From NCBI RefSeq assembly GCF_943737015.1, contig NZ_CALSFP010000001.1:1922001-1986000 (forward strand): DNA of 64,000 nt. Direction: 5' to 3'. The position numbers and the translations under genes were made by a program. The notes beneath the pieces are model-generated. The model saw nothing but the letters and a program-made list of their open reading frames with translations, ran no database searches and was not told the DNA's origin. The DNA is from Staphylococcus sp. Marseille-Q5304. Lineage in GTDB: Bacteria; Bacillota; Bacilli; Staphylococcales; Staphylococcaceae. This document shows, piece by piece, positions 1 to 9,900 of the stretch (the stretch's first letter is position 1; every line of letters starts with the position of its first letter).

Positions 1-12
1 ACCCTTTGAATA

Positions 13-543
13 TTATTTAAAAGAATCTGGGTAAATGATTTTACCGTGTGGACGATCGTCTAATTGTTCATATAAAAATTTCACCATTACGTATTTCGAT
101 GGCACGTCAAAGGTGCTATATATATCGTATTTTGCAGCTTCTTTATAGCCAAGTGGTTCATAATAGTCTGGGTCGCCTTGCACTACAATTGTTGTATATT
201 CTAGAGATTTAACACGATCTTCAACTGCATTGACTAATGCTTTCCCTAAACCTTTACCTCTATAATCAGGGAGCACAGATAAAGGCGCAAGCGCAAGGGC
301 AATATATTCTTTAGCATCATTAACAATTGTTATTTCTGACAACATGACATGTCCAATCACATCGCCGTCTTCGTTTTTGGCAACGACTTCTAACTCATAA
401 TTGTATTCGGGAGCTTCTCTTAACTTTACTACTAAATCATGTTCGTCATGGTTTGACATTTCCACATCTTCGAACGCTTTTTTAATGGCATCCAAACTTA
501 AATCGTAATCATTTTCAGTGATAGAACTTAAATAAACTTGCAT
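13..543 (-). CDS. GNAT family N-acetyltransferase
   Basis: A 176-residue GNAT-fold acyltransferase, probably using acetyl-CoA on an unidentified small substrate. The acetyl-CoA loop is visible as DYRGKGLGKALVNAVEDR in mid-protein, followed by a beta strand (TTIVVQGD) and the typical C-terminal YYEPLGYKEA segment in which a Tyr usually sits near the active site. The reading frame is open 12 bases further upstream, but that GTG lies inside the ribosome binding site AAGGTGG. The ATG at 543 is therefore the likely start. It stands alone on this strand, left of the SRP RNA gene. Family assignment is secure; the substrate is unknown. Confidence 0.85.
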   Translation of the reverse strand: MQVYLSSITENDYDLSLDAIKKAFEDVEMSNHDEHDLVVKLREAPEYNYELEVVAKNEDGDVIGHVMLSEITIVNDAKEYIALALAPLSVLPDYRGKGLGKALVNAVEDRVKSLEYTTIVVQGDPDYYEPLGYKEAAKYDIYSTFDVPSKYVMVKFLYEQLDDRPHGKIIYPDSFK

Positions 544-765
544 GTATACCGCCACCTTATACTTTATTTGTTAAAGCTAACATGAGGGTGAGAGTCCGTG
601 ACCACGTTTAAGATATTTTATTATGGTGCCCCTTATTCATAATCTTTTCAGAAAATGTCCCTATAAGCTAAGGTAACTATATATCAATACGTTGCATATC
701 AATTAAACGACGTACGAATATTTAGTTATGTCGTCTCGAGCTCTTACCACTTTGTTATAGTTTAT
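544..765. other. Gene-free spacer
   Basis: About 220 bases separate the acetyltransferase start from the SRP RNA terminator. I see no ORF with a ribosome binding site. A weak inverted repeat (ACGAC...GTCGT, about 708-735) is present but has no T-run. Confidence 0.5.
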
Positions 766-805
766 TATAAAAAAAGAGTGACCGCTAATCAAAGCTTAGT
801 CACTC
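766..805 (-). terminator. Terminator of the SRP RNA gene
   Basis: The hairpin arms GAGTGAC (776-782) and GTCACTC (799-805), extended by CTAA/TTAG, are followed on the minus strand by a run of seven T. It lies directly downstream of the SRP RNA, so it most likely ends that transcript. Confidence 0.8.
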
Positions 806-842
806 CATATATATTAAAATTATTATTTGTAGACATAAAAAA

Positions 843-1113
843 TGCGTGCACCTTTGCTTCGAGTGCGTCTCATAAACGTAACCGAAGTCGTTAGCTAAAT
901 TCCGGCTACCCTACGGCACATATGAGGATCCACTTAATGCTGCTTCCGTCAGGACCTGACATGGTTCATGGGTTCATATTGCATAGGACCGAAATCTTCA
1001 AACACTACGTGCTTCGGGCAGCTTCACAAAAACGCAGCCTCAGCAAAGGAATTAAGTCTCGCATAAGCGGATTTCGAGTTCAGGGAACCGCTACCTCCCC
1101 ACCTAGCACGTCA
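843..1113 (-). ncRNA. ffs: Signal recognition particle RNA, large Bacillus/Staphylococcus type
   Basis: This is the RNA core of the signal recognition particle, which binds Ffh and delivers membrane and secretory proteins to the translocon. On the minus strand it carries the near-invariant apical hairpin with CATGTCAGGTCC, GGAAGCAGCATTAAGT-type sequence. Its 5' end reads GTGCTAGGTGGGGAGGTAGC, the signature of the Alu domain found in the roughly 270-nt scRNA of Bacillus and Staphylococcus. The apical loop reads CCTGACGG, not the CCGGAAGG I know from B. subtilis. Ends are estimated from the promoter and from alignment in memory with B. subtilis scRNA, so they may be off by several bases. Confidence 0.93.
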
Positions 1114-1119
1114 AACTAT

Positions 1120-1149
1120 ATCATACTATATGAGTTTGACCTTTGGCAA
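1120..1149 (-). promoter_or_regulatory. Promoter of the SRP RNA gene
   Basis: Minus-strand -35 TTGCCA (1144-1149) and -10 TATGAT (1120-1125) are separated by 18 bases. This places the start of transcription at about 1113, exactly where the conserved 5' end of the SRP RNA begins. Confidence 0.75.
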
Positions 1150-1212
1150 GGATAAGATTTGATAAAGTGTGTCAAAAATATCACAAAAGGAATATGACAG
1201 TGTTGAGCCCCG

Positions 1213-1941
1213 TTATTTCTTTTTATAACGTCTTGAAAAATCATTAAATTTGAATTCAGTTGCGATATGTTTAGAAATATTATATTGGAAACGCGTCGTA
1301 TCTTCAAGATGCACAATACCTCTTACAGTTGCTACGTAGGGTACATCATAATCTTCGAATATGTCATATTCTAATTGATCAAACGGTTCGAACGTTATAG
1401 ACTTCTTCGAATAACTAATTTCTAAATGCAATACTTGTTCGATATAATGATACAAAGAATCTTGAGCAATAGTCTCATTTAAATCAGGAACGATGGATGC
1501 ATCTAGATAATCTTCATCGATAATTTTAACTTTGCCATTAATCTTCCGAACACGTATGACGTGCCATAGCCAAGTTGATTGTTTAAGGTTCAGCGCCTTT
1601 TTAACGACAGGTATTTCACTCGCTTGAATCTTTTCCAATAGTTTTACTTCAGTTTCATGTTGCAACCCTAACGTCTGTTGCACTTCTTTAAAACTAATCA
1701 GATCCGCAAATGGAAATTCGGTGATATTCTGGTAAATCACAATTGACCCTTTACCTCGAATCTTTTGAATCATGCCTTCACTTACGAGCAAGTTTAAAGC
1801 TTTACGTACGGTTTCACGCGAAGACTGATAAGTTTGGACTAATTCATTTTCCGATGGTAGTTGTTCACCGTATTTCAATTTTGTATTTAAAATATCTGAT
1901 CGTAAGGCTTCATAGATTGTCATAAATTTTCTTTGCGTCAT
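1213..1941 (-). CDS. treR: Trehalose operon repressor, GntR/HutC family
   Basis: This 242-residue transcription factor represses the trehalose genes and responds to trehalose 6-phosphate in characterised relatives. The N-terminal winged helix (about residues 8-70, with LPSENELVQTYQSSRETVRKAL) is the GntR DNA-binding domain; the rest is a UTRA ligand domain. A GAGAGTGAG ribosome binding site precedes the ATG. It is the last gene of treP-treA-treR, starting about 30 bases past treA, so it should be co-transcribed and autoregulated through the palindromic operator upstream of treP. The assignment rests on fold, neighbours and operator and is firm. Confidence 0.92.
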   Translation of the reverse strand: MTQRKFMTIYEALRSDILNTKLKYGEQLPSENELVQTYQSSRETVRKALNLLVSEGMIQKIRGKGSIVIYQNITEFPFADLISFKEVQQTLGLQHETEVKLLEKIQASEIPVVKKALNLKQSTWLWHVIRVRKINGKVKIIDEDYLDASIVPDLNETIAQDSLYHYIEQVLHLEISYSKKSITFEPFDQLEYDIFEDYDVPYVATVRGIVHLEDTTRFQYNISKHIATEFKFNDFSRRYKKK

Positions 1942-1969
1942 GTAAACTCACTCTCTATTATCGAAATCT

Positions 1970-3607
1970 TTAAACTCGCTTAATTACAATCGAACCAAAG
2001 CCACTAATCTTGCCATCTATCAATTCACCATTGGACACCATTATTTCACCTTCAACAGTTAAATCTTCAGGAAGACACACTCGTTTTTGGGAGAAATTCG
2101 CAATTACTGTCCATGTTTCTTCATTATAATGGCGGTTATAAATGAATAACTGTTCGTGTCCAATATAAAGCGGTTCAATACTACCGTAAGTAATAATATC
2201 ATATTCGTGTCGTAGTTGGATTAATCGGCGATAAGTGTATAAAACGGATTGTTTATCATTTATTGCGGCCTCTACATTGATAGAAGCTACATTGTCAGGC
2301 ACATCAATCCATGGCGTCCCTGAAGTAAAGTCTCCGTTTGTTTCATTTGACCACTGCATAGGTGTTCTTGAATTGTCTCGGGATTTTTGATCCAATATTT
2401 CGAGTATCGTTGCTGCGTCATAGCCTTTTCGTTTCATTTCGGCAAAAGCATTCGTTGATTCAACATCTCGGTATTGATCAATCGAATTGAAATGCGGATT
2501 TGTCATCCCTATTTCTTCACCTTGGTAAATATAAGGTGTGCCTTGTAACATGTGCAATACAGTCGCTAACATTTTAGCACTTTGTTCACGTAAAGCTTCT
2601 GTTGCATCGCTTCCGAAACGTGATACCACACGTGGTTGATCATGGTTACACCAGAATATTGCATTCCATCCGCCACCTTGGTGTATACCCAACTGCCATT
2701 CCATCAAGATATGTTTTAATTTTTGAAAGTCTAACTGACCCTTTGTCCATTTTTCCCCATTAACGTAATCCACTTTTAGATGATGGAAGTTAAAGACACT
2801 ACTTAGTTCTTGGCGTTCAGGATTAGAATATTTAATACAATCCTCAATCGTCGTTGATGACATTTCTCCTACAGTCATCATCTCTTTATCACCAAAGGTA
2901 TGACGATTCATCTCATGTAAATATTCATGAACGCGTGGTCCATCTGTGTAAAACTCTTTTCCAATCTTATTCGAATCTTTAAATTCATCTTTCGAAACTA
3001 AGTTAATGACATCAAAACGGAATCCGTCGACACCGAAGTCAATCCAGTAATTGATGATATCGTATAAGGCACGACGAACTTCTGTATTGTCCCAGTTTAA
3101 ATCTGCTTGAGTTACATCAAATAAATGTAGATAATATTCGTCAGTTACAGGATCATATTGCCAAGCATTACCTCCAAACTTAGACTCCCAGTTCGTTGGA
3201 GGTTGGCCATCTTTAGACTTTCTGAAGAAGTAATAATCGCGATAAGGACTCTCCTTATTCTCATATGCACTTTTAAACCATTCGTGTTCTGTCGAAGTAT
3301 GATTAATCACGATATCTAACATTACTTTCAAGTTACGTTTGTGCGACTCATCAATCAGGGTTTCAAGATCTTCTTTCGTGCCAAATTGTTCATTTATTTT
3401 AAAGTAATTACTAATATCATAACCGTTATCATTCATAGGAGATTCGTATACGGGTGTTAACCAAATATAATCCACCCCTAAAAATGCTAAATAATCCAAC
3501 TTCTCAATAATTCCTTGCAAATCGCCTTGTCCATTACCTGTCGTATCGTTAAATGACTTAGGATAGATTTGATAGACTACTGATTTTCTCCAGTCATGTT
3601 GAGACAT
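1970..3607 (-). CDS. treA: Alpha,alpha-phosphotrehalase
   Basis: This 545-residue cytoplasmic GH13 hydrolase splits trehalose 6-phosphate into glucose and glucose 6-phosphate. Catalytic residues are visible: nucleophile Asp199 in DGFRFD, acid/base Glu248 in VGEMS, and Asp323 in NHDQPR. The N-terminal WRKSVVYQIYPKSFND and the DIVINHTS region are standard for the family. A strong AAAGGTGG site precedes the ATG. It lies between treP and treR on the same strand, so it processes the product of the PTS permease. Also called treC in some genomes. Oligo-1,6-glucosidase is the nearest alternative, but the operon context settles it. Confidence 0.95.
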   Translation of the reverse strand: MSQHDWRKSVVYQIYPKSFNDTTGNGQGDLQGIIEKLDYLAFLGVDYIWLTPVYESPMNDNGYDISNYFKINEQFGTKEDLETLIDESHKRNLKVMLDIVINHTSTEHEWFKSAYENKESPYRDYYFFRKSKDGQPPTNWESKFGGNAWQYDPVTDEYYLHLFDVTQADLNWDNTEVRRALYDIINYWIDFGVDGFRFDVINLVSKDEFKDSNKIGKEFYTDGPRVHEYLHEMNRHTFGDKEMMTVGEMSSTTIEDCIKYSNPERQELSSVFNFHHLKVDYVNGEKWTKGQLDFQKLKHILMEWQLGIHQGGGWNAIFWCNHDQPRVVSRFGSDATEALREQSAKMLATVLHMLQGTPYIYQGEEIGMTNPHFNSIDQYRDVESTNAFAEMKRKGYDAATILEILDQKSRDNSRTPMQWSNETNGDFTSGTPWIDVPDNVASINVEAAINDKQSVLYTYRRLIQLRHEYDIITYGSIEPLYIGHEQLFIYNRHYNEETWTVIANFSQKRVCLPEDLTVEGEIMVSNGELIDGKISGFGSIVIKRV

Positions 3608-3665
3608 AACGCTACCACCTTTAGAATTGAATATTTTTATACATAATAGAAAGCGTGTATACCTA

Positions 3666-5096
3666 TTATTTATCTTCTACTAACTCTTTCGTCTCTTCTT
3701 TACTAAATCGTGATAAGAATATTGTTAATAAGAACGGTACAACAATCGCAATAATGATACTAATACCGTAAACTAGCCAGTATTCTTTTTTAATAGAGAT
3801 AATCGCTGGAACCCCACCGACACCTACATTACCAAGTACACCATTTGCACCGATTAAAGCACCTAATACACATGATGTAATGATTGATGCGATAAATGGA
3901 TATTTTAATGGTAAGTTCACACCGAACATCGCAGGTTCCGTAACACCTAAGAAACCTGAAATACCAGAAGTGACTGCTAAACCTTGTTCTTTAACCATTT
4001 TGCGTTTTTTATAAATATACCATGCACCAAATGCTGCTGAACCTTGACAAATATTAGAAATTGCAAGTATTGGCCATAAGTAAGTACCTTTAAGTTCACT
4101 ACCCATCAATTGGAAATCTACTGCTAAGAACATATGGTGTAGACCTGTAATAACTAATGGTGCATATAATAATCCATATAAGGCACCGCCTAACCATCCG
4201 GCATGTTCAAAAATATAAGTTACACAGTTGGTAATACCTGTTCCAATAGCTAGTGCAATCGGGCCAATCACAATAAATGCTAAAAATCCTGTAATCAACA
4301 GTGCGATTGGGCCAACGACGAGCATTTTAATCGAATCATGCACGATTTTGTTTAAACCTTTTTCGATTTTCGCTAAGACATATGTCGCTAGTAATATCGG
4401 TAACACTTGGCCTTGGTAATTTAATTGTTTAACTTCTAAACCAAATAGGTTCCACGTTGGAATATGCCCTTTCCCTAAATCATACTGCGAAACAAGTTGA
4501 GGGTTCATCAATACTAACCCAAGTACTAAACCTAATATAGGGTTACCACCAAATACACGCATACTACTCCAACCCACTAGAGCCGGTAAGAATATGAAGG
4601 CCGTATTCGCAATCACGTTAATAATATCAGATATATCTGCTAATTGCGGTACTTGTTTAATGAGAGGTTGGTCCCCAAACAACCCTTTCATCGTAAGTAA
4701 ATTGTTGATCCCCAGCAACAAACCAGCTGTTACAATCGCCGGCAAGATCGGTATGAAGATATCCCCTAATAATTTAATCAAACGTTGAATTGGATTCCCT
4801 TTCTTTGCAGCTGCAGATTTCGCATCATCTTTAGATGACTCACTGACACCCGCCTCTTTAATAAATTGGTCGTAAACTTCATCGACCGTCCCTGGACCAA
4901 TTACAATTTGATATTGGTTATCCGCTTTAAATTGTCCTTTGACTAAATCGTTGTCGTTAAGTCTATCTTTATCTACTTTACTATCATCGTTCAACACTAA
5001 TCGCAAACGTGTCACACAGTGTGTTGCGGTATCTAGATTTTCTTTACCGCCGATTGCGTCCAACATGTCCTGTACGTCTTTCTTTTTTACAGCCAT
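3666..5096 (-). CDS. treP: Trehalose PTS permease, EIIBC components
   Basis: This membrane permease imports trehalose and phosphorylates it to trehalose 6-phosphate. The EIIB domain is at the N terminus (about residues 1-90), with the phosphorylated Cys in DTATHCVTRLRL. The EIIC domain follows with about ten membrane segments and the GITGLHH-like substrate loop (VITGLHHMF) and GVTEPAMFG motif. No EIIA is fused, so a glucose-type EIIA must act in trans. The frame is open 18 codons upstream, but AAGGGAGTGG sits just before the ATG at 5096. Transcription is governed by the operator and cre directly upstream. Confidence 0.94.
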   Translation of the reverse strand: MAVKKKDVQDMLDAIGGKENLDTATHCVTRLRLVLNDDSKVDKDRLNDNDLVKGQFKADNQYQIVIGPGTVDEVYDQFIKEAGVSESSKDDAKSAAAKKGNPIQRLIKLLGDIFIPILPAIVTAGLLLGINNLLTMKGLFGDQPLIKQVPQLADISDIINVIANTAFIFLPALVGWSSMRVFGGNPILGLVLGLVLMNPQLVSQYDLGKGHIPTWNLFGLEVKQLNYQGQVLPILLATYVLAKIEKGLNKIVHDSIKMLVVGPIALLITGFLAFIVIGPIALAIGTGITNCVTYIFEHAGWLGGALYGLLYAPLVITGLHHMFLAVDFQLMGSELKGTYLWPILAISNICQGSAAFGAWYIYKKRKMVKEQGLAVTSGISGFLGVTEPAMFGVNLPLKYPFIASIITSCVLGALIGANGVLGNVGVGGVPAIISIKKEYWLVYGISIIIAIVVPFLLTIFLSRFSKEETKELVEDK

Positions 5097-5130
5097 GATC
5101 TTCCACTCCCTTTTCTTTGACATCACAGAA

Positions 5131-5168
5131 ATTATAACTTGTCTAGACAAGTTATGTAAAGGCTTTCA
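5131..5168 (-). promoter_or_regulatory. treP promoter with TreR operator and cre
   Basis: Minus-strand -35 TTTACA (5155-5160) and -10 TATAAT (5131-5136) are 18 bases apart. The spacer is filled by a perfect 22-bp palindrome (5134-5155) containing the TTGT-CTAG-ACAA core expected for TreR. TGTAAAGGCTTTCA (5155-5168) matches the CcpA cre consensus with one mismatch and overlaps the -35. This predicts repression by TreR through occlusion, plus carbon catabolite repression. Confidence 0.82.
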
Positions 5169-5225
5169 TAAATATATTTATTTTTCTAAAAAATCATTCT
5201 TCCTAGATATCATTTCTAGAGGCAT

Positions 5226-5258
5226 AAAAAATAAGCATTCAGTCGTAACTGAATGCTT
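5226..5258 (-). terminator. Terminator downstream of tRNA-Ser
   Basis: Perfect 11-bp arms AAGCATTCAGT (5233-5243) and ACTGAATGCTT (5248-5258), followed on the minus strand by TATTTTTTATG. It ends the gltBD/tRNA-Ser transcription before the tre promoter. Confidence 0.85.
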
Positions 5259-5293
5259 GCAAATCTATTTATTAGTCTTGGTATTAAATATAA

Positions 5294-5386
5294 TGGCGGA
5301 GGAAGAGGGATTCGAACCCCCGCGGGCCGTTAAGCCCCTGTCGGTTTTCAAGACCGATCCCTTCAGCCGGACTTGGGTATTCCTCC
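5294..5386 (-). tRNA. tRNA-Ser (anticodon TGA)
   Basis: This is a 93-nt class II tRNA with a genomically encoded CCA. The acceptor stem GGAGGAA pairs with TTCCTCC, the anticodon loop reads CTTGAAA (anticodon TGA), there is a long variable arm, and the T loop is GGTTCGAATCC. It lies between gltD and the tre operon, as in other staphylococci. Confidence 0.97.
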
Positions 5387-5441
5387 AAAAAGAACACAAT
5401 AAATATATTATTATAGCTTTTTGGAAAAGTCAATAAATTAT

Positions 5442-6908
5442 TTATGAGACAGGGGTTTTTTCTTGTAAATAAGTGTTTACAGCGTCTGCAACAGCTCTCC
5501 CCTCTTGTATCGCCCATACAACTAAACTTTGTCCACGTAGCGCATCTCCAGCTGCAAAGACGTGAGGTTGATTCGTTCTAAAGTCTTTATTATCCGCTAC
5601 AATTTTATTGCGTTCAGTTTGAATATCAAATGCATGTGGCACTGTCGTTTCTGTTCCTACAAAACCAATCGATAATAATACTAAGTCTGCCGGCCAATGT
5701 CTTTCTGTACCATCCACGACAACCATGCCATCTTCAGTTTCCTCAAGGATTTGTGTATAAACACCTTTCACGCGACCAATTTCATCCACATCATAACGCA
5801 TCGTTTGTACACCATATGCACGCGGTTCAAATCCAAATCTCGCTTCATATTCTTTATGGGCATAATCCATTTTAAATACAGGCATGGATAAAGGCCAATA
5901 AGTATTTTCTTCGAATTCAATCGCTTCGGGTTGTTTCGTATATTTATTAAATTGCACGATTGATTTACAATTTTCACGTAAAGCAGTTGCCACACAGTCA
6001 GCTCCTGTGTCTCCTGCTCCAATGACGATGACATTCTTATCTTTAGCGGTAATCTCAGCCTCACTAATTTCACCATTTAACAACTGTGTTTGTTCAGTCA
6101 GATAATCCATCGCAAAGTGAATGCCAAAGCCCATACGTCCTTCTAATGGTAAATCTCTCGCATTTTGAGAACCCGTACATAAAATAATCGCATCATGGCG
6201 TTGTTCTAATTCTTCACGGCTCATGTCTACTCCTATTTCTGTATCAGTTATAAAGTCGATCCCAGACTGCTCCATGATATTAATACGTCGACGAACAACG
6301 TCTTTATCCAACTTCATATTAGGAATACCGTACATGAGTAAACCACCCGCTTCATGTGCGCGTTCATACACTGTTACGTGATATCCTAATTTATTGAGTT
6401 CATCGGCAGCCGTTAAACCTGCTGGGCCACTTCCAACAATCGCCACAGATTCATTTTTACGTTTATCCGGTATTGTAGGTTGTACCCAGTCATTGTCATA
6501 GGCCTCATCAATAATTGTACGCTCAATCCCTTTAATCGCCACCGACTCTCTATTTATCTTCATTACGCAAGACTGTTCGCATGGCGCAGGGCATACACGA
6601 CCTGTGAATTCTGGAAAGTTATTCGTCTCACTTAGGCGTTCATAGGCATTCTTAAAGTCATGTCGATAAACTAAATCATTCCATTCTGGGATGTAGTTAC
6701 CAATCGGACAACCGATTGTTTCTTTACCAGCTGGTTGTCCTGTTTGGCAAAATGGCGTGCCACAATCCATACAACGCGCCCCTTGTTGTGCCACGTCTTC
6801 TTTCGTAAACCTCTGTTGAAAAGGTTCGTGATTTGCAATGCGATCTACAAGTGAAAGTTCATCAAGTTGTTGTTTCTCATAATTCATAAATCCTTTGAAT
6901 TCTCCCAT
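5442..6908 (-). CDS. gltD: Glutamate synthase (NADPH) small subunit
   Basis: This 488-residue subunit passes electrons from NADPH through FAD and iron-sulfur clusters to GltB, where glutamine and 2-oxoglutarate become two glutamates. N-terminal cysteine motifs CMDCGTPFC (about 46-54) and CPAPCEQSC (about 107-115) bind the 4Fe-4S clusters. GSGPAG marks the FAD fold and GAGDTGAD the NADPH fold. AAAGGGGCG lies upstream of the ATG. It starts about 20 bases after gltB ends, so it is co-transcribed with gltB; the tRNA-Ser gene follows. Confidence 0.95.
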   Translation of the reverse strand: MGEFKGFMNYEKQQLDELSLVDRIANHEPFQQRFTKEDVAQQGARCMDCGTPFCQTGQPAGKETIGCPIGNYIPEWNDLVYRHDFKNAYERLSETNNFPEFTGRVCPAPCEQSCVMKINRESVAIKGIERTIIDEAYDNDWVQPTIPDKRKNESVAIVGSGPAGLTAADELNKLGYHVTVYERAHEAGGLLMYGIPNMKLDKDVVRRRINIMEQSGIDFITDTEIGVDMSREELEQRHDAIILCTGSQNARDLPLEGRMGFGIHFAMDYLTEQTQLLNGEISEAEITAKDKNVIVIGAGDTGADCVATALRENCKSIVQFNKYTKQPEAIEFEENTYWPLSMPVFKMDYAHKEYEARFGFEPRAYGVQTMRYDVDEIGRVKGVYTQILEETEDGMVVVDGTERHWPADLVLLSIGFVGTETTVPHAFDIQTERNKIVADNKDFRTNQPHVFAAGDALRGQSLVVWAIQEGRAVADAVNTYLQEKTPVS

Positions 6909-6931
6909 AACAATGACGCCCCTTTCTCATT

Positions 6932-9900
6932 TTAATAAACTGCACTCAATTGCTTCGTACTTTCTAACTGCTTGCGATCATCGTTGAATGCATTCAACAA
7001 TGCTTCATCTAAATTTTTTGATTGTTGCTTTTGTAGCTCTATTTTTTGCATCATTAATTTGTAATCTTTCGGTATGACTTTGACTACATATTTAGAAACA
7101 TTTTCAAAGTCTGATAAAATACGTTTAGCTTTCGTGCTACCTGTATAGTGAACGTGTTGTTCTAACATCGATTTCAATACGTTAAATTCTTCTTCCACTT
7201 CCACTCGTTCAAAATCTAACGTCGATAGCTGATTGACTTCAATAAATTGTTGAATATCTGTAGGGAAAATATAAGCCACACCGCCACTCATACCTTGACC
7301 AAAGTTTTTGCCAACATCACCAAGCACGACAACTCGTCCGCCAGTCATATATTCGAGTCCGTGGTCACCAATACCTTCAACCACTGCTTCAACACCACTA
7401 TTTCGTATGCAGAATCGTTCTCCAGCTCTACCATTAATATAAGCTGCACCTTGTGAAGCACCATAGAAACATACGTTACCTACGATAATTTCTTCTTCAC
7501 GTGAAACATTCGGTGCTTTGACGATAACTTTGCCTCCGGAGAGACCTTTACCGACATAGTCGTTTGCATCTCCTGTATGATGTAGCGTTAACCCGCTTGG
7601 AATATAAGCTGCTAAACTTTGACCTGCATGGCCAGTCGTCGTCACACTTATCGTATCTTCCGGTAAGCCTTGTGCGCCGTGCGCTCGTGTAATTGCACTA
7701 CCAGTAATGACACCAACATCTCGTTGCTCATTTCTGATTTGATATTCGCCCTGATAAGACTGACCTTGTTCAATCGCTTGTTGTGCATCTTCATAGAGTT
7801 GCGTTAGATCAAAGCCACGTTGCAAGTGATGATTTTGTTGAATAGAGTTAAATCGTTCTCCTTCGTGACTAAATAATAGTGCTTCAACATTTAACGTCTC
7901 TGATTTTGCTTGTGGTGTGGATGATTTATATTTACGTTGCAATAAATCTGTACGCCCAACGAGTTCGTCGACTGATTTTAAACCGAGTTCTGCCAATATT
8001 TCTCTGAGTTCTTCTGCTACAAAATGCATAAAATTCACAATATGATCCGCTTTACCTCTAAACAATGCTCGGAGGTCTTGGTTTTGTGTTGCAATACCAA
8101 CTGGACATGTGTCTTTATGGCAAACACGCATCATCACGCAACCTAAAACAACTAACGGTGCAGTAGCGAAACCAAATTCTTCAGCACCTAAAGCACATGC
8201 ATATGCTACGTCTTTACCAGTAAGTAATTTACCGTCAGTTTCAACTTTAACTCTTGAGCGTAAACCGTTGAGCATCAACGTTTGCTGCGTTTCAGCCAAA
8301 CCGATTTCCCAAGGTACACCTGCGTGTTGAATACTTGTCTTAGGTGACGCACCTGTTCCTCCGTCGTAGCCACTGATGACAATTTTATCAGCGTAAGCTT
8401 TTGCGACACCTGCAGCAATTGTACCAACACCTGTTTTAGACACTAATTTCACCGTGATGTTTGCATCTTGGTTCGCATTTTTTAAATCATGGATGAGTTG
8501 GGCAAGGTCTTCAATTGAGTAAATATCGTGATGTGGCGGTGGTGAAATCAAACCTATACCGGGAGTGGAACCTCTAACTTCTGCAATCCATGGGTAGACC
8601 TTTGTACCCGGGAGTTGTCCACCTTCTCCTGGTTTAGCCCCTTGCGCAACTTTAATTTGAATTTCTTTTGCATGTTGTAAATAATCACTCGTAACGCCAA
8701 AACGTCCAGATGCCACCTGTTTAATTGCACTTGAATGGTTACGACCTTGTTCATCTATCTTATATCGTTCAGGGTTCTCTCCACCTTCTCCGCTATTACT
8801 CTTACCACCCATGCGATTCATTGCCTCAGCTAACGTTTGATGTGCCTCTTCGGAAATTGAACCATAACTCATCGCACCCGTATTGAAACGTTGCACGATT
8901 GCACTCGCTGGTTCAACTTCACTAATATCTATAGATTGTTGGCGTTTAAATTCCATTAAATGACGGATGTGATCCGTACGCTTATCATTTACTTCTTGTG
9001 AAAATTGTTTAAATTTATCGTAATCATTTGTACGGCACGCCTGTTGCAATAACTGAATTGTCATAGGATTAAATGCATGATATTGACCTTGCTTACGCCA
9101 TTGGAATGTACTACCTGATTCAATATAGTCACTCTTAGGTGTTTGGCGTGATTTATTTTCCTGATCAATCATCTCAAGTGAAATACCAGAGATCTTCGAC
9201 TGTGTACCAGTGAAATAGCGTTCTACTACTTCTTCGGATAAACCTACCGCTTCGAAAATTTGCGCCCCTTGATAACTTTGTACGGTAGAGATCCCCATCT
9301 TCGCCATCACTTTAATAACCCCTTCAGATAGCGTTTCAGTATATGTTTGAACATTTTCAGCAATGTCACCTGTTAAACGCTCATTTAATACAAGTTGTTC
9401 AACCGTACGTTGTGCTAAATAAGGTACGACCGCATTCGCACCATAACCAAGTAAGCAAGCGATGTGATGTACTTCTCTAGCCTCTCCAGATAGTGCCACG
9501 ATACTTGTATGCATACGTAAATCTTCTCTAATTAATAATTGATGTATATGACTTATTGCTAATAACATCGGCATAGCATAACTAGATTCAGATGTTAATA
9601 AGCGATCATCGAGCACAATGATTTCGCAACCTTTATTTACTGCGTCTATCGCTGAATCCCCTAATTTGTCTAGCGCCGTTTCTAAGTCATCTTTGTACAA
9701 TGTAGATAAATGTTGGACCGAGAATGGACTACTTTCAATAACGTCCAATTGGCTTTCTGTTAATACTGGACGCTCGAGTTGAATTCTGTTTAAAACATTT
9801 TGTTCTGGTGTTAATAAATTTCCTTCCCCACCTAAATATGACAACTCACTCGTGACGATTTTTTCACGGTACGCATCTATCGGCGGATTCGTAACTTGCG

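Noticed and set aside
922-1155. 77-codon plus-strand frame
   Set aside because: It lies entirely within the SRP RNA gene on the other strand; there is no ribosome binding site.
4939-5436. 165-codon plus-strand frame with MAEEEGFEPPRAVKPL
   Set aside because: It reads through treP antisense and the tRNA-Ser gene; the familiar-looking peptide EEEGFEPP is the antisense translation of a tRNA.
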